Origin: Bhargavaea changchunensis
GTDB lineage: Bacteria; Bacillota; Bacilli; Bacillales_A; Planococcaceae
DNA: 64,000 nucleotides
Direction of reading: 5' to 3'
NCBI RefSeq assembly: GCF_042665595.1
Contig: NZ_JBHTCT010000031.1
Location: forward strand, 16,799 to 80,798
Shown: positions 1 to 8,102 of the stretch, in pieces
Position numbering within the stretch: position 1 is the stretch's first letter
Layout: each line of letters opens with the position of its first letter
Translations under genes and position numbers: made by a program
Notes under the pieces: model-generated
Seen by the model: the letters and a program-made list of their open reading frames with translations, nothing else
Database searches by the model: none
What the model was told of the DNA's origin: nothing

Positions 1-39
1 TCCCTGGTTTCCTTCTTGCTTTTCCCAATTTACTGCCAT
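1..39 (-). CDS. tig: Trigger factor, N-terminal fragment (cut by window edge)
   Basis: Only the first 13 codons are in the window, reading MAVNWEKQEGNQG. This matches the start of Bacillales trigger factor (B. subtilis MSVKWEKQEGNEG), the ribosome-bound peptidyl-prolyl isomerase and chaperone that meets nascent chains. A GGAGG ribosome binding site lies about eight bases upstream of the ATG at 39. In B. subtilis tig follows ysoA, a TPR gene, and the same order is seen here, which supports the call. Confidence 0.85.
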   Translation of the reverse strand, partial: MAVNWEKQEGNQG

Positions 40-140
40 GTTTACATACCTCCAGACGATATAATTCGCTTATCAGCGCTTGCGTTCACTGGTTTGACAA
101 CTTTCTCAGTATAGCACAGATGTGTCCATATTCAAGAATT

Positions 141-1118
141 TCATAGCTGCCGGCCGTTATGGAACAATTCGATTTTGTTGATGAGATCGATGACCGGATG
201 TGCACCGGCATCAGTGCCGTCAAACAGGCTTTCGATATATGTATGGTACGCGTCGGCAACCTCCTCTGCGGACAGGCCCGGCCACTCGATTGGATAGGCT
301 GTGAAACGGTAGGTGCGCAGAAGCTGGGCGGCGATCTGTTCTTTTGAAGGGTCCTGTGCGAACTGCTCTTTCAGGATGGCCTCCACCTTACCGGCCTTCT
401 GCATATCCTCAGGCCCGGACAACTGTGACGGGACGACAGTTTCCTCCAAACCGAACTTCCTGACTGTCACCGGAGAAGAATATCCGATGCCTGCGAGAAG
501 CACAAGCGAATAGGTTTTCAGGAGAGAAGACGCCTCTTCATGTGCCGCCAGCATTGCCAGGAATGCTCCCCATGCGGGCAGCTCATTGTCCGGCACCGAC
601 GAAAGGCGGCTGTGCTGTTCCCCTTCGGGCAGTGACAGGAAATCAGCCAGTTCCGGCGGTTCTTCGGGTGCTTCAGGCGGCTCGTCGTAGCGGTCAGTCA
701 GTCTCCGGTTGAGTCCCTGGAGATAAAGGAACTTCTCCCGTCTGTCAGGCGGGATGATTCCCTCATCGAGCAGAGCGGAGATGGTGTCTTCCACTTCGTC
801 GTAATCCCTCAGCTGGATACAGATGGACAGATAGAGCTCCATCGCCTCGATGTAGTTGGCGGGGCCTGCCTGCAAATAGCGGGTGGCTGCCTCTTTAGCT
901 TCCGCATACTCCCTCAGTTCGTACAAGGAGACGGTCAGCGCACCGAGAAGGCTGGCATTGCCGCTTTCGTAGGAGAGGGCCTGGCGGATAAGCGGAGCTG
1001 CGTCGTCATACCGCTCTTCGGAAACGGCACGCAGCCCGTCACCCATCAGCCGTTCAAAGGTGCCCGGCATGACGATGACGTTGCCATGTTTTCTGAGCTG
1101 TCGCCTCTTCCTGCCCAT
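141..1118 (-). CDS. Tetratricopeptide-repeat protein (YsoA-like)
   Basis: Predicted cytosolic protein of 325 residues. Residues about 18-120 form helix-turn-helix repeats of TPR type (for example FERLMGDGLRAVSEERYDDA), which normally mediate protein contacts; the C-terminal half is acidic and not recognised. Its place just upstream of tig matches ysoA of B. subtilis, so it is probably that orthologue. The start was taken at the ATG at 1118, because a GAGGGGG ribosome binding site lies about nine bases upstream; the ATG at 1127 abuts that site and a longer reading to 1208 lacks one. The binding partner is unknown. Confidence 0.7.
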   Translation of the reverse strand: MGRKRRQLRKHGNVIVMPGTFERLMGDGLRAVSEERYDDAAPLIRQALSYESGNASLLGALTVSLYELREYAEAKEAATRYLQAGPANYIEAMELYLSICIQLRDYDEVEDTISALLDEGIIPPDRREKFLYLQGLNRRLTDRYDEPPEAPEEPPELADFLSLPEGEQHSRLSSVPDNELPAWGAFLAMLAAHEEASSLLKTYSLVLLAGIGYSSPVTVRKFGLEETVVPSQLSGPEDMQKAGKVEAILKEQFAQDPSKEQIAAQLLRTYRFTAYPIEWPGLSAEEVADAYHTYIESLFDGTDAGAHPVIDLINKIELFHNGRQL

Positions 1119-1234
1119 GCGTCCCATCCCCCTCTCTTTGTCATCCATAATAGCATAGCCGCAGGAAGCTGTGCATATGCTTTTCCGCCCTATAAAATCT
1201 GTGCCCAAAGGACTCTGCGGCGTTGCGAAAATGA

Positions 1235-1261
1235 AAAAGCATCGCCCCCGGCGATGCTTTT
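1235..1261 (-). terminator. Rho-independent terminator after tRNA-Arg
   Basis: A 12-base-pair inverted repeat (AAAAGCATCGCC and its complement) encloses a three-base loop and ends in a T run on the minus strand. It lies directly 3' of the tRNA, between it and the TPR gene. Confidence 0.8.
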
Positions 1262-1263
1262 GA

Positions 1264-1337
1264 CGTCCCAGGAGGGATTCGAACCCCCGACCGACAGCTT
1301 AGAAGGCTGTTGCTCTATCCTACTGAGCTACTGGGAC
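1264..1337 (-). tRNA. tRNA-Arg (anticodon TCT)
   Basis: A full cloverleaf can be folded on the minus strand. The acceptor stem is GTCCCAG/CTGGGAC with G as discriminator base. The D arm contains TAGCTCAGTAGGATAGAGC. The anticodon stem ACAGC/GCTGT carries the loop CTTCTAA, giving anticodon TCT (reads AGA/AGG). The T loop is GGTTCGAATCC. The 3' CCA is not encoded. It stands alone and is followed by its own terminator. Confidence 0.95.
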
Positions 1338-1395
1338 AAGGCAACCATGCGGCTGCGCAAGACAAAGATAATTATAGGTTCCCCGCTGCCGAAAG

Positions 1396-1917
1396 TCAAC
1401 GGCGTTTCTGAAATTCCGGAAAGTCTGCAGAATCCGCTTCCGTCCCGTCCGTTTGCAGGAAGCTGACCGACACACCTTCCGCTTTTTCTTCGATCACTAC
1501 GTAGGTGGCCGGGCGGCCGGGCGGAGGCCTGTGCGTGCTTCCCGGATTCACAAACAAAATCCCGTCATGCACTTCCGCCCCGTAAAGGTGGGTATGGCCG
1601 AACAGGACGATGTCCGCTCCGGCTTCCTCGGCCCTGTAGCGCAGCGGCAGCAGACCGGTCTTCACCCGATCCAGGTGGCCATGCGTGACGAGAACCTGAA
1701 AACTACCGCATTCCAGCATCCGGTTCTCGGGCAGCCCCTCCTGATCGCAGTTGCCTTTTACAGCGATCATCTCTCTAAGAAGCATATCTTCCGCCGAAAG
1801 CTCGCTGTCACCGCAGTGGACAAGGTAATCCGAACCCGATTGCTTGTCCAGAAACTGACGGACCGTCTCTTTGTCACCATGAGAATCGCTCATCACTGCA
1901 ATGCGCCGGGCCGTCAT
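1396..1917 (-). CDS. ysnB: YfcE/MJ0936-family metallophosphodiesterase
   Basis: Predicted metal-dependent phosphoesterase of 173 residues, of the small calcineurin-like family. The metal-binding motifs are visible in order: D11 and H13 (MSDSHGD), D37 (HCGDSE), N56 (GNCD), H79 and H81 (THGH), H108 and H110 (GHTH). The natural substrate of this family in Bacilli is not settled. The ATG overlaps the stop of the upstream pyrophosphatase gene by four bases, so the two are translationally coupled, as ysnA-ysnB are in B. subtilis. Confidence 0.88.
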   Translation of the reverse strand: MTARRIAVMSDSHGDKETVRQFLDKQSGSDYLVHCGDSELSAEDMLLREMIAVKGNCDQEGLPENRMLECGSFQVLVTHGHLDRVKTGLLPLRYRAEEAGADIVLFGHTHLYGAEVHDGILFVNPGSTHRPPPGRPATYVVIEEKAEGVSVSFLQTDGTEADSADFPEFQKRR

Positions 1918-2519
1918 TGCTTTTCACCAAACAATTCCCCTGCCTGTTCCTCGAGGCTCCGGATCGCTTCTCCTCTATGGGATACGACTGCTTTCTCTTC
2001 CGGCGTCAGCTGTGCCATGGTCCGCTCTTCCATTGGAACATAGAAGACGGGATCATAACCGAAGCCGTTCTCCCCTGCAGGAGTGCGGAGAATCCGCCCT
2101 TCGCATGCTCCCTCGAAAAAGCGGGTTTCCGTACCCGGTGCTGCGACCGCAAGTACACAGACAAAACGCGCAGTGCGTTCCTCATCCGGCACACCGGAAA
2201 GTTCCGCAAGCAGCTTTTCAATATTGCGCTCGTCCGTTGCCCCCTTACCGCTGTAGCGCGCTGAATAGACGCCCGGCTTCCCGCCCAGTGCATCCACTGC
2301 AAGGCCGCTGTCATCAGCAATCACCATTTTTCCAAGCTTTTCTGCAACAGTCTCAGCTTTCAGAGCCGCGTTTTCCCTGAACGTTGTGCCCGTTTCTTCA
2401 ATTTCAAGTTCCGGCGCCACATCGTAGAGAGTGAGGACCTTGATTCCATAGGGTGATAAGAGCGCTTCAAAGTCCTTTGCTTTCCCTCGGTTTTTTGTTG
2501 CAATAATCACTTCGTTCAT
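1914..2519 (-). CDS. rdgB: Non-canonical purine NTP pyrophosphatase (ITPase/XTPase)
   Basis: Cytosolic enzyme of 201 residues that hydrolyses ITP, dITP and XTP to monophosphates and so keeps deaminated purines out of DNA and RNA. Family motifs are present: the N-terminal TKNRGKAKDFE, the catalytic DDSGLAVDAL, the YSARYSG stretch, GFGYDPVF and the C-terminal SHRGEA. In B. subtilis this gene (ysnA) follows rph; here no rph, racE or gerM lies upstream and the MarR gene is the direct neighbour. It overlaps ysnB by four bases. Confidence 0.93.
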   Translation of the reverse strand: MNEVIIATKNRGKAKDFEALLSPYGIKVLTLYDVAPELEIEETGTTFRENAALKAETVAEKLGKMVIADDSGLAVDALGGKPGVYSARYSGKGATDERNIEKLLAELSGVPDEERTARFVCVLAVAAPGTETRFFEGACEGRILRTPAGENGFGYDPVFYVPMEERTMAQLTPEEKAVVSHRGEAIRSLEEQAGELFGEKQ

Positions 2520-2583
2520 CCGTATCTGCTCCTTCCGCCCGGCAGTTGCCGTCTCCTCGTATCATAACCGTTTCAGGACAGCG

Positions 2584-2610
2584 AAAAACCCGAAGCGCTT
2601 CTGCTCCGGG
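2584..2610 (-). terminator. Terminator of the MarR gene
   Basis: On the minus strand an eight-pair stem (CCCGGAGC with GCTTCGGG, one G-T pair) closes a six-base loop and is followed by TTTTT. It separates the MarR gene from the pyrophosphatase gene. Confidence 0.75.
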
Positions 2611-2625
2611 CTTCATCAGCCGCCA

Positions 2626-3120
2626 TCACTCTTTATTCTTCATATCCATTCTTCGCTTCCTGCCTTCCTTCATGCCGCTATGCAGCTTGGACAGCATGCC
2701 GGAAAGCCGGACGACTTCATCCGCCGAAAAATCGGACAGCACGGCCTGAAGGTCCTTCTGCCGTTTCTCGATGACTTCCTGGATAATGCGTTCCCCGTCC
2801 TCCAGCAGATGAATCCGGACGACTCGCCGGTCCTGTTCATCGCGGACCCGCTTCACAAGACGGTTCTTTTCCATTCTGTCTACGAGATCGGTCGTCGTCG
2901 AAAAGGCCAGATACATCTTATTCGACAGGTCTCCGATCGTCATGTCGCCGAGTTCAAGCAGCCATTGCAGTGCCACGAACTGCGGCGGGGTGATTGGATA
3001 ATTATCAAGAATCTCCCGTCCGCTCTGTTTGATCAGCGCAGCGATATGACGCAGCTCCTTTTCGACGAAGGCGATTTCTTCCCCGTTATGCTGCAGGTCC
3101 TCTCCGTTCAAGCCAGCCAT
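2626..3120 (-). CDS. MarR-family transcriptional regulator (YsmB-like)
   Basis: Winged-helix DNA-binding protein of 164 residues. The central region carries the MarR fold: helix 2 TPPQFVALQWLLE, the recognition segment IGDLSNKMYLAFSTTTDLVDRMEK and the wing RVRDEQDRRVVRIHL. The start at 3120 is set by a GGTGAG site eight bases upstream; a longer reading into gerE is not credible. It sits directly downstream of gerE as ysmB does in B. subtilis. A perfect inverted repeat in its own upstream region suggests autoregulation. The ligand and targets are unknown. Confidence 0.85.
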   Translation of the reverse strand: MAGLNGEDLQHNGEEIAFVEKELRHIAALIKQSGREILDNYPITPPQFVALQWLLELGDMTIGDLSNKMYLAFSTTTDLVDRMEKNRLVKRVRDEQDRRVVRIHLLEDGERIIQEVIEKRQKDLQAVLSDFSADEVVRLSGMLSKLHSGMKEGRKRRMDMKNKE

Positions 3121-3135
3121 CAACTCACCACTCCC

Positions 3136-3170
3136 GAAACCGTTTGAATACTTATATTGTGAACGGTTTC
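3136..3170 (-). promoter_or_regulatory. Candidate autoregulatory operator and promoter of the MarR gene
   Basis: Two perfect nine-base arms (GAAACCGTT at 3136-3144 and AACGGTTTC at 3162-3170) flank an AT-rich centre. On the minus strand a plausible promoter runs from TTGCCA through a 17-base spacer to CACAAT inside the repeat. The layout fits an operator for the adjacent MarR protein. It could instead act as a loose hairpin after gerE, but the loop is 17 bases and no T run follows. Confidence 0.45.
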
Positions 3171-3190
3171 TTGCGGAATGGCAAGTATAT

Positions 3191-3415
3191 TTAGTCAAGC
3201 GAGAGTTCCGATAGCCGGAGAAGCTCGACAATTGCCTGAGCGCGTCCGGATACCCCAAGTTTCTGAATGGTGTTCGAAATATGATTCCGGACGGTCTTTT
3301 CGCTGATTCCCAGCTTGGCTGCAATTTCCTTCGTTGTCTGATCCTTCACCAGCAGCTGGAAAATCTCTCTTTCCCTTCCGGTAAGCAATGAACGATGATG
3401 CAGCTCATCCGCCAC
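3191..3415 (-). CDS. gerE: Spore coat transcription regulator GerE
   Basis: Small DNA-binding protein of 74 residues, the usual GerE size, made almost wholly of a LuxR-type helix-turn-helix (LTGREREIFQLLVKDQTTKEIAAKLGISEKTVRNHISN). In B. subtilis GerE is the last mother-cell regulator of sporulation, acting with SigK on coat genes. The start is GTG at 3415 with GGAGG nine bases upstream. Neighbours ysmA and ysmB are as in B. subtilis. A SigK-like promoter lies just upstream, in line with late sporulation control. Confidence 0.93.
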   Translation of the reverse strand: MADELHHRSLLTGREREIFQLLVKDQTTKEIAAKLGISEKTVRNHISNTIQKLGVSGRAQAIVELLRLSELSLD

Positions 3416-3444
3416 GTAGCGCCCCTCCCCTCAACTCTTCATCG

Positions 3445-3474
3445 TAGAGTATGAAGGGACGGGTCCGGCGGTGA
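3445..3474 (-). promoter_or_regulatory. Candidate SigK promoter of gerE
   Basis: On the minus strand the -10 element CATACTCTA (3445-3453) fits the SigK pattern CATAnnnTA, and an AC-containing -35 element lies 17 bases further upstream (near 3471-3474). It sits about 30 bases ahead of the gerE GTG. The match is by eye only. Confidence 0.45.
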
Positions 3475-3502
3475 CGGCATTTGCCCGGCATTTAAAGGTT
3501 TA

Positions 3503-3961
3503 TCACGATAAAGCCGAGGCGGCACCGATTGCATCCAGTGCTTTGTCCGACCACGGAAGCGGTTTGCCGGTTTTCCTGCTCACCTGGACAATCGTTCCCC
3601 GTCCGGTAAATGCCGGCTCCCCGTCCCGGTCGGTCGCTAGATAGTGGATATCCAGCGAAGTGCTGCCGACTCTGGCGGTTTTTACATGGATGTCCAGCTG
3701 TTCATCAAAGAATACCTGCTTCAGATAATCACACTGAAGGTCGGCAACAACCGTAATGGCCCCTTCATCCTCATCCAGCCAATTCTCCATAAGGCCGAGG
3801 TGTTTCAGGTACTCGATCCTTGCGTATTCAAAATAAGTGAAATTGACCGTATTGTTCAGATGACCGAACATATCCGTCTCGGAGAATCGGACAGTGACTG
3901 GTACCGAAAAGCTGAACCCCTTTTTCCATTCCTTAAAATCCCCGATGTATGATGCCCTCAT
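3503..3961 (-). CDS. ysmA: Hotdog-fold acyl-CoA thioesterase (YsmA/FadM-like)
   Basis: Predicted thioesterase of 152 residues of the 4-hydroxybenzoyl-CoA/YbgC type. The motif FSETDMFGHLNN contains the catalytic-type Asp (D30) and the His (H34) normally found at the active site. The start is the ATG at 3961, seven bases after GGGAGG; in-frame starts upstream overlap that site. A FadR-like palindrome lies directly upstream, so it is probably repressed with the fatty-acid degradation genes and may release CoA from acyl-CoAs. Substrate preference is inferred, not seen. Confidence 0.85.
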   Translation of the reverse strand: MRASYIGDFKEWKKGFSFSVPVTVRFSETDMFGHLNNTVNFTYFEYARIEYLKHLGLMENWLDEDEGAITVVADLQCDYLKQVFFDEQLDIHVKTARVGSTSLDIHYLATDRDGEPAFTGRGTIVQVSRKTGKPLPWSDKALDAIGAASALS

Positions 3962-3984
3962 GACCATTCCTCCCGCCAACTAAA

Positions 3985-4003
3985 ATGAATGACTATTCAT
4001 TCT
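3985..4003. promoter_or_regulatory. FadR-type operator upstream of ysmA
   Basis: The palindrome GAATGA-CTAT-TCATTC (3987-4002) lies about 25 bases upstream of the ysmA start, next to AT-rich promoter-like sequence. Its core is identical to that of the large palindrome at fadR (14183-14214), and it resembles the known B. subtilis FadR (YsiA) box. This links ysmA to the fatty-acid oxidation regulon. Confidence 0.75.
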
Positions 4004-4117
4004 TATATATTATCAGATGAGACAAATGTTGAGAAGGTGCACGGGCATGTTCCTACTATATAAAACTGCCTGCTCAGGTGACACGGCCGTTCAGGGGCTG
4101 ATCTCTCTCTTCAATTA

Positions 4118-4158
4118 AAAAAATCCCCAGCGGACCGGACATACCGGTTCGCTGGGGA
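4118..4158 (-). terminator. Terminator of the sdhCAB operon
   Basis: On the minus strand CCCCAGCGAACCGG pairs with CCGGTCCGCTGGGG (one mismatch) around a short loop and is followed by ATTTTTTT. It lies just past the sdhB stop. Confidence 0.85.
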
Positions 4159-4167
4159 CGGCGCAAA

Positions 4168-4968
4168 TCAGTCGACCATGTGGTCGGAACCGAAGAAGCG
4201 CTTGAAGGAGTATACGGATGCTGCGCGGTTCATTGCAGCGATCGATGTCGTAAGCGGAATGCCTTTCGGGCAGGCGACTACGCAGTTCTGTGAGTTACCG
4301 CATTCTGCGAGTCCGCCGTCCTGCATCAGGGCATCCAGACGTTCGTCACGGTTCATCGCGCCAGTCGGATGAGCGTTGAACAGACGGACCTGGGAAATCA
4401 GCGCAGGGCCGATGAAGTTCGTCTTGTCGTTGACGTTCGGGCAAGCTTCAAGGCATACGCCGCAAGTCATGCACTTGGAAAGTTCATAAGCCCACTGGCG
4501 CTTGCGCTCAGGCATACGCGGGCCTTCGCCGAGGTCATACGTACCGTCGATCGGCACCCATGCCTTGACCTTCTTGAGCGAGTCGAACATGACTTCACGA
4601 TCGACGACCAGGTCGCGGACGACCGGGAACGTGCGCATCGGCTCAAGTGTGATCGGCTGGGTCAGCTGGTCGACAAGCGCCGTACAAGACTGGCGCGGGC
4701 GGCCGTTGATGACCATCGAGCAGGCACCGCAGACTTCCTCGAGACAGTTCATTTCCCACTGGATCGGAGAAGTTTTCTTGCCTTCGGAGTTCACCGGGTT
4801 CCGGCGGATTTCCATGAGCGCCGAAATGACGTTCATGTTCTGGCGGTACGGGACATTAAACGTTTCCCAGTAAGGGCTCGATTCCGGGCTATCCTGACGC
4901 TGGATCTTAAACTGGACGGTCTTTGCGGCCGTCGCCTCATTCCGTTCCTTTACAGCATTTTCAGCCAT
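4168..4968 (-). CDS. sdhB: Succinate dehydrogenase iron-sulfur subunit
   Basis: Electron-transfer subunit of complex II, 266 residues, passing electrons from the flavoprotein to menaquinone at the inner face of the membrane. Cysteine ligands are visible: C75, C80, C83 and C95 for the 2Fe-2S centre; C166, C169 and C172 with C233 for the 4Fe-4S centre; and C176, C223 and C229 for the 3Fe-4S centre (assignment of the last two sets by family pattern). It is the last gene of sdhCAB, 25 bases after sdhA, and a terminator follows. Confidence 0.97.
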   Translation of the reverse strand: MAENAVKERNEATAAKTVQFKIQRQDSPESSPYWETFNVPYRQNMNVISALMEIRRNPVNSEGKKTSPIQWEMNCLEEVCGACSMVINGRPRQSCTALVDQLTQPITLEPMRTFPVVRDLVVDREVMFDSLKKVKAWVPIDGTYDLGEGPRMPERKRQWAYELSKCMTCGVCLEACPNVNDKTNFIGPALISQVRLFNAHPTGAMNRDERLDALMQDGGLAECGNSQNCVVACPKGIPLTTSIAAMNRAASVYSFKRFFGSDHMVD

Positions 4969-4993
4969 TTTTATGCGTCTCCTTTCTCAGAGA

Positions 4994-6745
4994 TCAATGC
5001 TTGGATGTATAGTCGCGCTTACGCGGCTTGATCAGGGAAACATCGACATCGGCATACTCGAACTTCGGTGCGTTGGCGGCACCGTTGAACGAAGCCATTG
5101 TCGTCTTCAGGAACTCTTCGTCGTTCCGCTCAGGGAAGTCCGGCTTAAAGTGCGCACCGCGGCTTTCGTCACGGTTAAGAGCTCCGATTGTGATGACCCG
5201 TGCCAGGTATAGCATGTTCTTGAGCTGGCGGGTAAATGCCGCACCCTGGTTGGACCAGCGGGACGTGTCGTTGACGTTGATGTTCTCGTAGCGCTCGAGA
5301 AGTTCTTGGATCTTGTAGTCCGTCTCCTGGAGCTTGTCGTTGAAGCGCACGACCGTAACGTTGTCCGTCATGATCTCGCCGAGTTCCTTGTGAAGGACGT
5401 AAGCATTTTCCGTGCCATCCATCTTCATGATGTTGTCCCACTTCTGCTCTTCGGACTTGACGACACCGTCAAACAGCGTGGACGACAGGTCCTCGGCGTG
5501 CTTGTCGAGGCCTTCCATGTACTTGACTGCGTTAGGGCCGGCAACCATGCCGCCGTAAATTGCGGACAGGAGGGAGTTTGCACCGAGGCGGTTTGCGCCG
5601 TGCATGGAGTAATCTGCCTCACCTGCAGCAAACAGTCCGGGAATGTTCGTCATCTGGTCGTAGTCTACCCAGAGGCCGCCCATCGAGTAATGGACTGCCG
5701 GGAAGATCTTCATCGGTACTTTGCGAGGATCGTCGCCCGTGAATTTCTCATAGATTTCGATGATTCCGCCGAGCTTGACATCCAGCTCATGCGCATCTTT
5801 ATGAGAGAGGTCAAGGTAAACCATGTTCTCGCCATTGATACCGAGTTTCTGGTTGACGCAGACGTCGAAGATTTCACGTGTCGCGATGTCACGCGGCACG
5901 AGGTTTCCGTATGCCGGGTACTTTTCTTCGAGGAAGTACCAAGGCTTGCCGTCCTTGTAAGTCCAGACACGGCCGCCTTCACCGCGGGCGGACTCGGACA
6001 TGAGACGGAGTTTGTCGTCTCCTGGGATTGCTGTCGGGTGAATCTGGATGAACTCGCCGTTCGCGTAAGTTGCGCCCTGCTGATAAGCGATTGCCGCAGC
6101 GGAACCAGTGTTGATGACGGAGTTTGTCGACTTGCCGAAGATGATTCCAGGTCCGCCGGTCGCCATGATGACGGCATCCGAGCGGAATGTCTGGATTTCC
6201 ATTATTTTCAGGTTCTGAGCGGAGATTCCGCGGCAGACGCCTTCGTCGTCGAGAACGACTCCGAGAAACTCCCAGTTTTCATACTTCTTGACGAGGCCTT
6301 CCACTTCAAAGCGTCGGACCTGCTCGTCCAGCGCGTAAAGAAGCTGCTGGCCGGTCGTTGCTCCGGCAAATGCCGTACGGTGGTGGAGCGTTCCGCCGAA
6401 ACGGCGGAAGTCAAGCAAACCTTCAGGGGTCCGGTTGAACATGACGCCCATCCGGTCCATCAGGTGGATGATTCCCGGTGCCGCTTCAGCCATCGCCTTG
6501 ACAGGTGGCTGGTTCGCCAGGAAGTCACCGCCGTACACAGTGTCATCAAAGTGGATCATTGGGGAATCGCCTTCCCCTTTCGTGTTGACCGCACCATTGA
6601 TGCCGCCCTGTGCACAGACGGAGTGGGAACGTTTTACAGGGACCAGGGAAAATAATTCGACGGGCGTGCCTGCTTCGGCAGCCTTAATCGTCGCCATCAG
6701 GCCGGCGAGGCCGCCGCCGACGACGATCAACTTGCTTTTCGCCAT
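4994..6745 (-). CDS. sdhA: Succinate dehydrogenase flavoprotein subunit
   Basis: Catalytic subunit of 583 residues that oxidises succinate to fumarate using covalently bound FAD. The N terminus MAKSKLIVVGGGLAGLMATIKAAE shows the dinucleotide-binding fold and aligns with B. subtilis SdhA. The motif RSHSVCAQGGINGA holds the FAD-linking His, and SESARGEGG the substrate-binding Arg. The ATG at 6745 is preferred over an in-frame GTG at 6757 because the latter touches the GAGGAG ribosome binding site. It lies between sdhC and sdhB in one operon. Confidence 0.97.
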   Translation of the reverse strand: MAKSKLIVVGGGLAGLMATIKAAEAGTPVELFSLVPVKRSHSVCAQGGINGAVNTKGEGDSPMIHFDDTVYGGDFLANQPPVKAMAEAAPGIIHLMDRMGVMFNRTPEGLLDFRRFGGTLHHRTAFAGATTGQQLLYALDEQVRRFEVEGLVKKYENWEFLGVVLDDEGVCRGISAQNLKIMEIQTFRSDAVIMATGGPGIIFGKSTNSVINTGSAAAIAYQQGATYANGEFIQIHPTAIPGDDKLRLMSESARGEGGRVWTYKDGKPWYFLEEKYPAYGNLVPRDIATREIFDVCVNQKLGINGENMVYLDLSHKDAHELDVKLGGIIEIYEKFTGDDPRKVPMKIFPAVHYSMGGLWVDYDQMTNIPGLFAAGEADYSMHGANRLGANSLLSAIYGGMVAGPNAVKYMEGLDKHAEDLSSTLFDGVVKSEEQKWDNIMKMDGTENAYVLHKELGEIMTDNVTVVRFNDKLQETDYKIQELLERYENINVNDTSRWSNQGAAFTRQLKNMLYLARVITIGALNRDESRGAHFKPDFPERNDEEFLKTTMASFNGAANAPKFEYADVDVSLIKPRKRDYTSKH

Positions 6746-6798
6746 TCTATCTTTCACTCCTCAGTTAGATCAAAGTAGGTGACACGGGATGCCAGTCA

Positions 6799-7404
6799 TC
6801 ACACGAATGCGAAGATGGCACGGATGCCGATCACGGACAGGACGAGGAACAGACCCATCATGACAAACGTAGAGATGCGCTGCGAACGCGGAGACTGCGT
6901 GATGCCCCATGTGACGAGGAACGACCAGAAGCCGTTCGCCAAGTGGAACGTCGCGGAGACGATGCCGACCACGTAGAACGCGAGCATAAGAGGATTGGCG
7001 ACGATGTCTGCCATCATGTCGAAGTCGACTTCTGCACCGAATGCCTTCTGGACACGCGTCTGCCAGATGTGCCAAGCGATGAAGATTACAAGGAATACAC
7101 CTGTAATCCGCTGCAGGAAGAACATCCAGTTGCGATATGTACCGTAGCGGCTCGTGTTCGGCTTGGCGGTAAACGCGATATAAAGGCCGAAAAACGCGTG
7201 GAACATGAGCGGGATGTAGATGACGATCCACTCAAGCCAGAGAACGAAAGGCAGGTTGCCCATGAAGTCCGACGCCCTGTTGAATGCCTCAACCCCCTGT
7301 GTTGCAAAGTGGTTGATGATAAGGTGCTGCGTTAGGAACAGGCCGATCGGGAGAATCCCAAGCAGCGAATGCAGCCGGCGCAAGCCAAAATCAGAATCTC
7401 TCAT
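6799..7404 (-). CDS. sdhC: Succinate dehydrogenase cytochrome b558 subunit
   Basis: Membrane anchor and di-haem cytochrome of 201 residues. About five hydrophobic helices are visible. Histidines suited to axial haem ligation occur in RRLHSLLG, FLTQHLIINH, LMFHAFFGLY and IAWHIW. This is the single-subunit Bacillus-type anchor, so no separate sdhD is expected. The ATG at 7404 follows AAGGGGGG; a longer reading to 7497 adds a basic stretch with no ribosome binding site. It is the first gene of sdhCAB. Confidence 0.95.
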   Translation of the reverse strand: MRDSDFGLRRLHSLLGILPIGLFLTQHLIINHFATQGVEAFNRASDFMGNLPFVLWLEWIVIYIPLMFHAFFGLYIAFTAKPNTSRYGTYRNWMFFLQRITGVFLVIFIAWHIWQTRVQKAFGAEVDFDMMADIVANPLMLAFYVVGIVSATFHLANGFWSFLVTWGITQSPRSQRISTFVMMGLFLVLSVIGIRAIFAFV

Positions 7405-7521
7405 GAAATCTTTTACCCCCCTTAGTACTGATAAACAGGCAGACAAGGATGCCCCCGCCTGCCGGCGGAAGCGTACATTGACTGCATATTTAATCATGTT
7501 TACAATATTTAAGACATGACC

Positions 7522-7550
7522 ATTGTACTCCTCAAGTAGAGGGAAATCAA
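7522..7550 (-). promoter_or_regulatory. SigA promoter of sdhCAB
   Basis: TTGATT (7545-7550) and TACAAT (7522-7527) on the minus strand are spaced by exactly 17 bases, about 120 bases upstream of sdhC. The long leader between promoter and sdhC could hold post-transcriptional control, but no riboswitch was recognised. Confidence 0.7.
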
Positions 7551-7647
7551 GGTGACGGTCACATTTTCGACAAAAGCCGCGTATGCGGTTCCCGGGCAGC
7601 TAAAAAAGCTTCCGGTCAAGTTTTTCCAATGGAAGAGGCGAGCATAA

Positions 7648-8064
7648 ATGGAGTTGAAACCGGAAAATGCCGGAAAGGAAAACGAAAAACCGACAGAGTT
7701 CGGCTATACTCTTTTCCGCGATTATATTCTTCCATCAGTCCTTGGCAGACATGAGGATGAAATCCTGTACTGGGCCGGCAAGGAACTGGCATCCGAATTT
7801 CCCCTCTTTGATATGGATGAAGCTGCCGGTTTTTTCAATGAAGCGGGCTGGGGAATCCTCAGCATTGAATCGACCGGCAAAAGGGAGATCACTTATGAAC
7901 TTAAACCCAATCCGGAACTGGTCAGGAAAGGCCGGCGCTGCTTTTCCGTCGAAGCCGGTTTTCTGGCGGGTCAGTATCAGAAAATCCACGACCGGATCAC
8001 TGAGTGCCGGCCGGAGGCGGACCGGCGGCAAGGCATTGTCAAACTGACGTTGGCTTGGGAATAA
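7648..8064 (+). CDS. yslB: YslB-family protein (DUF2507)
   Basis: Protein of 138 residues of the DUF2507 family, whose function is not firmly known. It shows the family's N-terminal segment FGYTLFRDYILPSVLGRHEDEILYWAGKELA and a C-terminal half with FSVEAGFLAGQYQ. It is transcribed divergently from sdhC, the same arrangement as in B. subtilis. A GGAAGAGG site precedes the ATG. A strong hairpin follows at 8103. Confidence 0.85.
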   Translation: MELKPENAGKENEKPTEFGYTLFRDYILPSVLGRHEDEILYWAGKELASEFPLFDMDEAAGFFNEAGWGILSIESTGKREITYELKPNPELVRKGRRCFSVEAGFLAGQYQKIHDRITECRPEADRRQGIVKLTLAWE

Positions 8065-8102
8065 GCACCCCGTTACTGTCCCATAAGTTCGGGGAGAAAA
8101 TT

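Noticed and set aside
5306..6655. 449-codon open frame on the plus strand
   Set aside because: It lies wholly antisense to sdhA, has no ribosome binding site or family features, and reflects the GC-rich third positions of sdhA.
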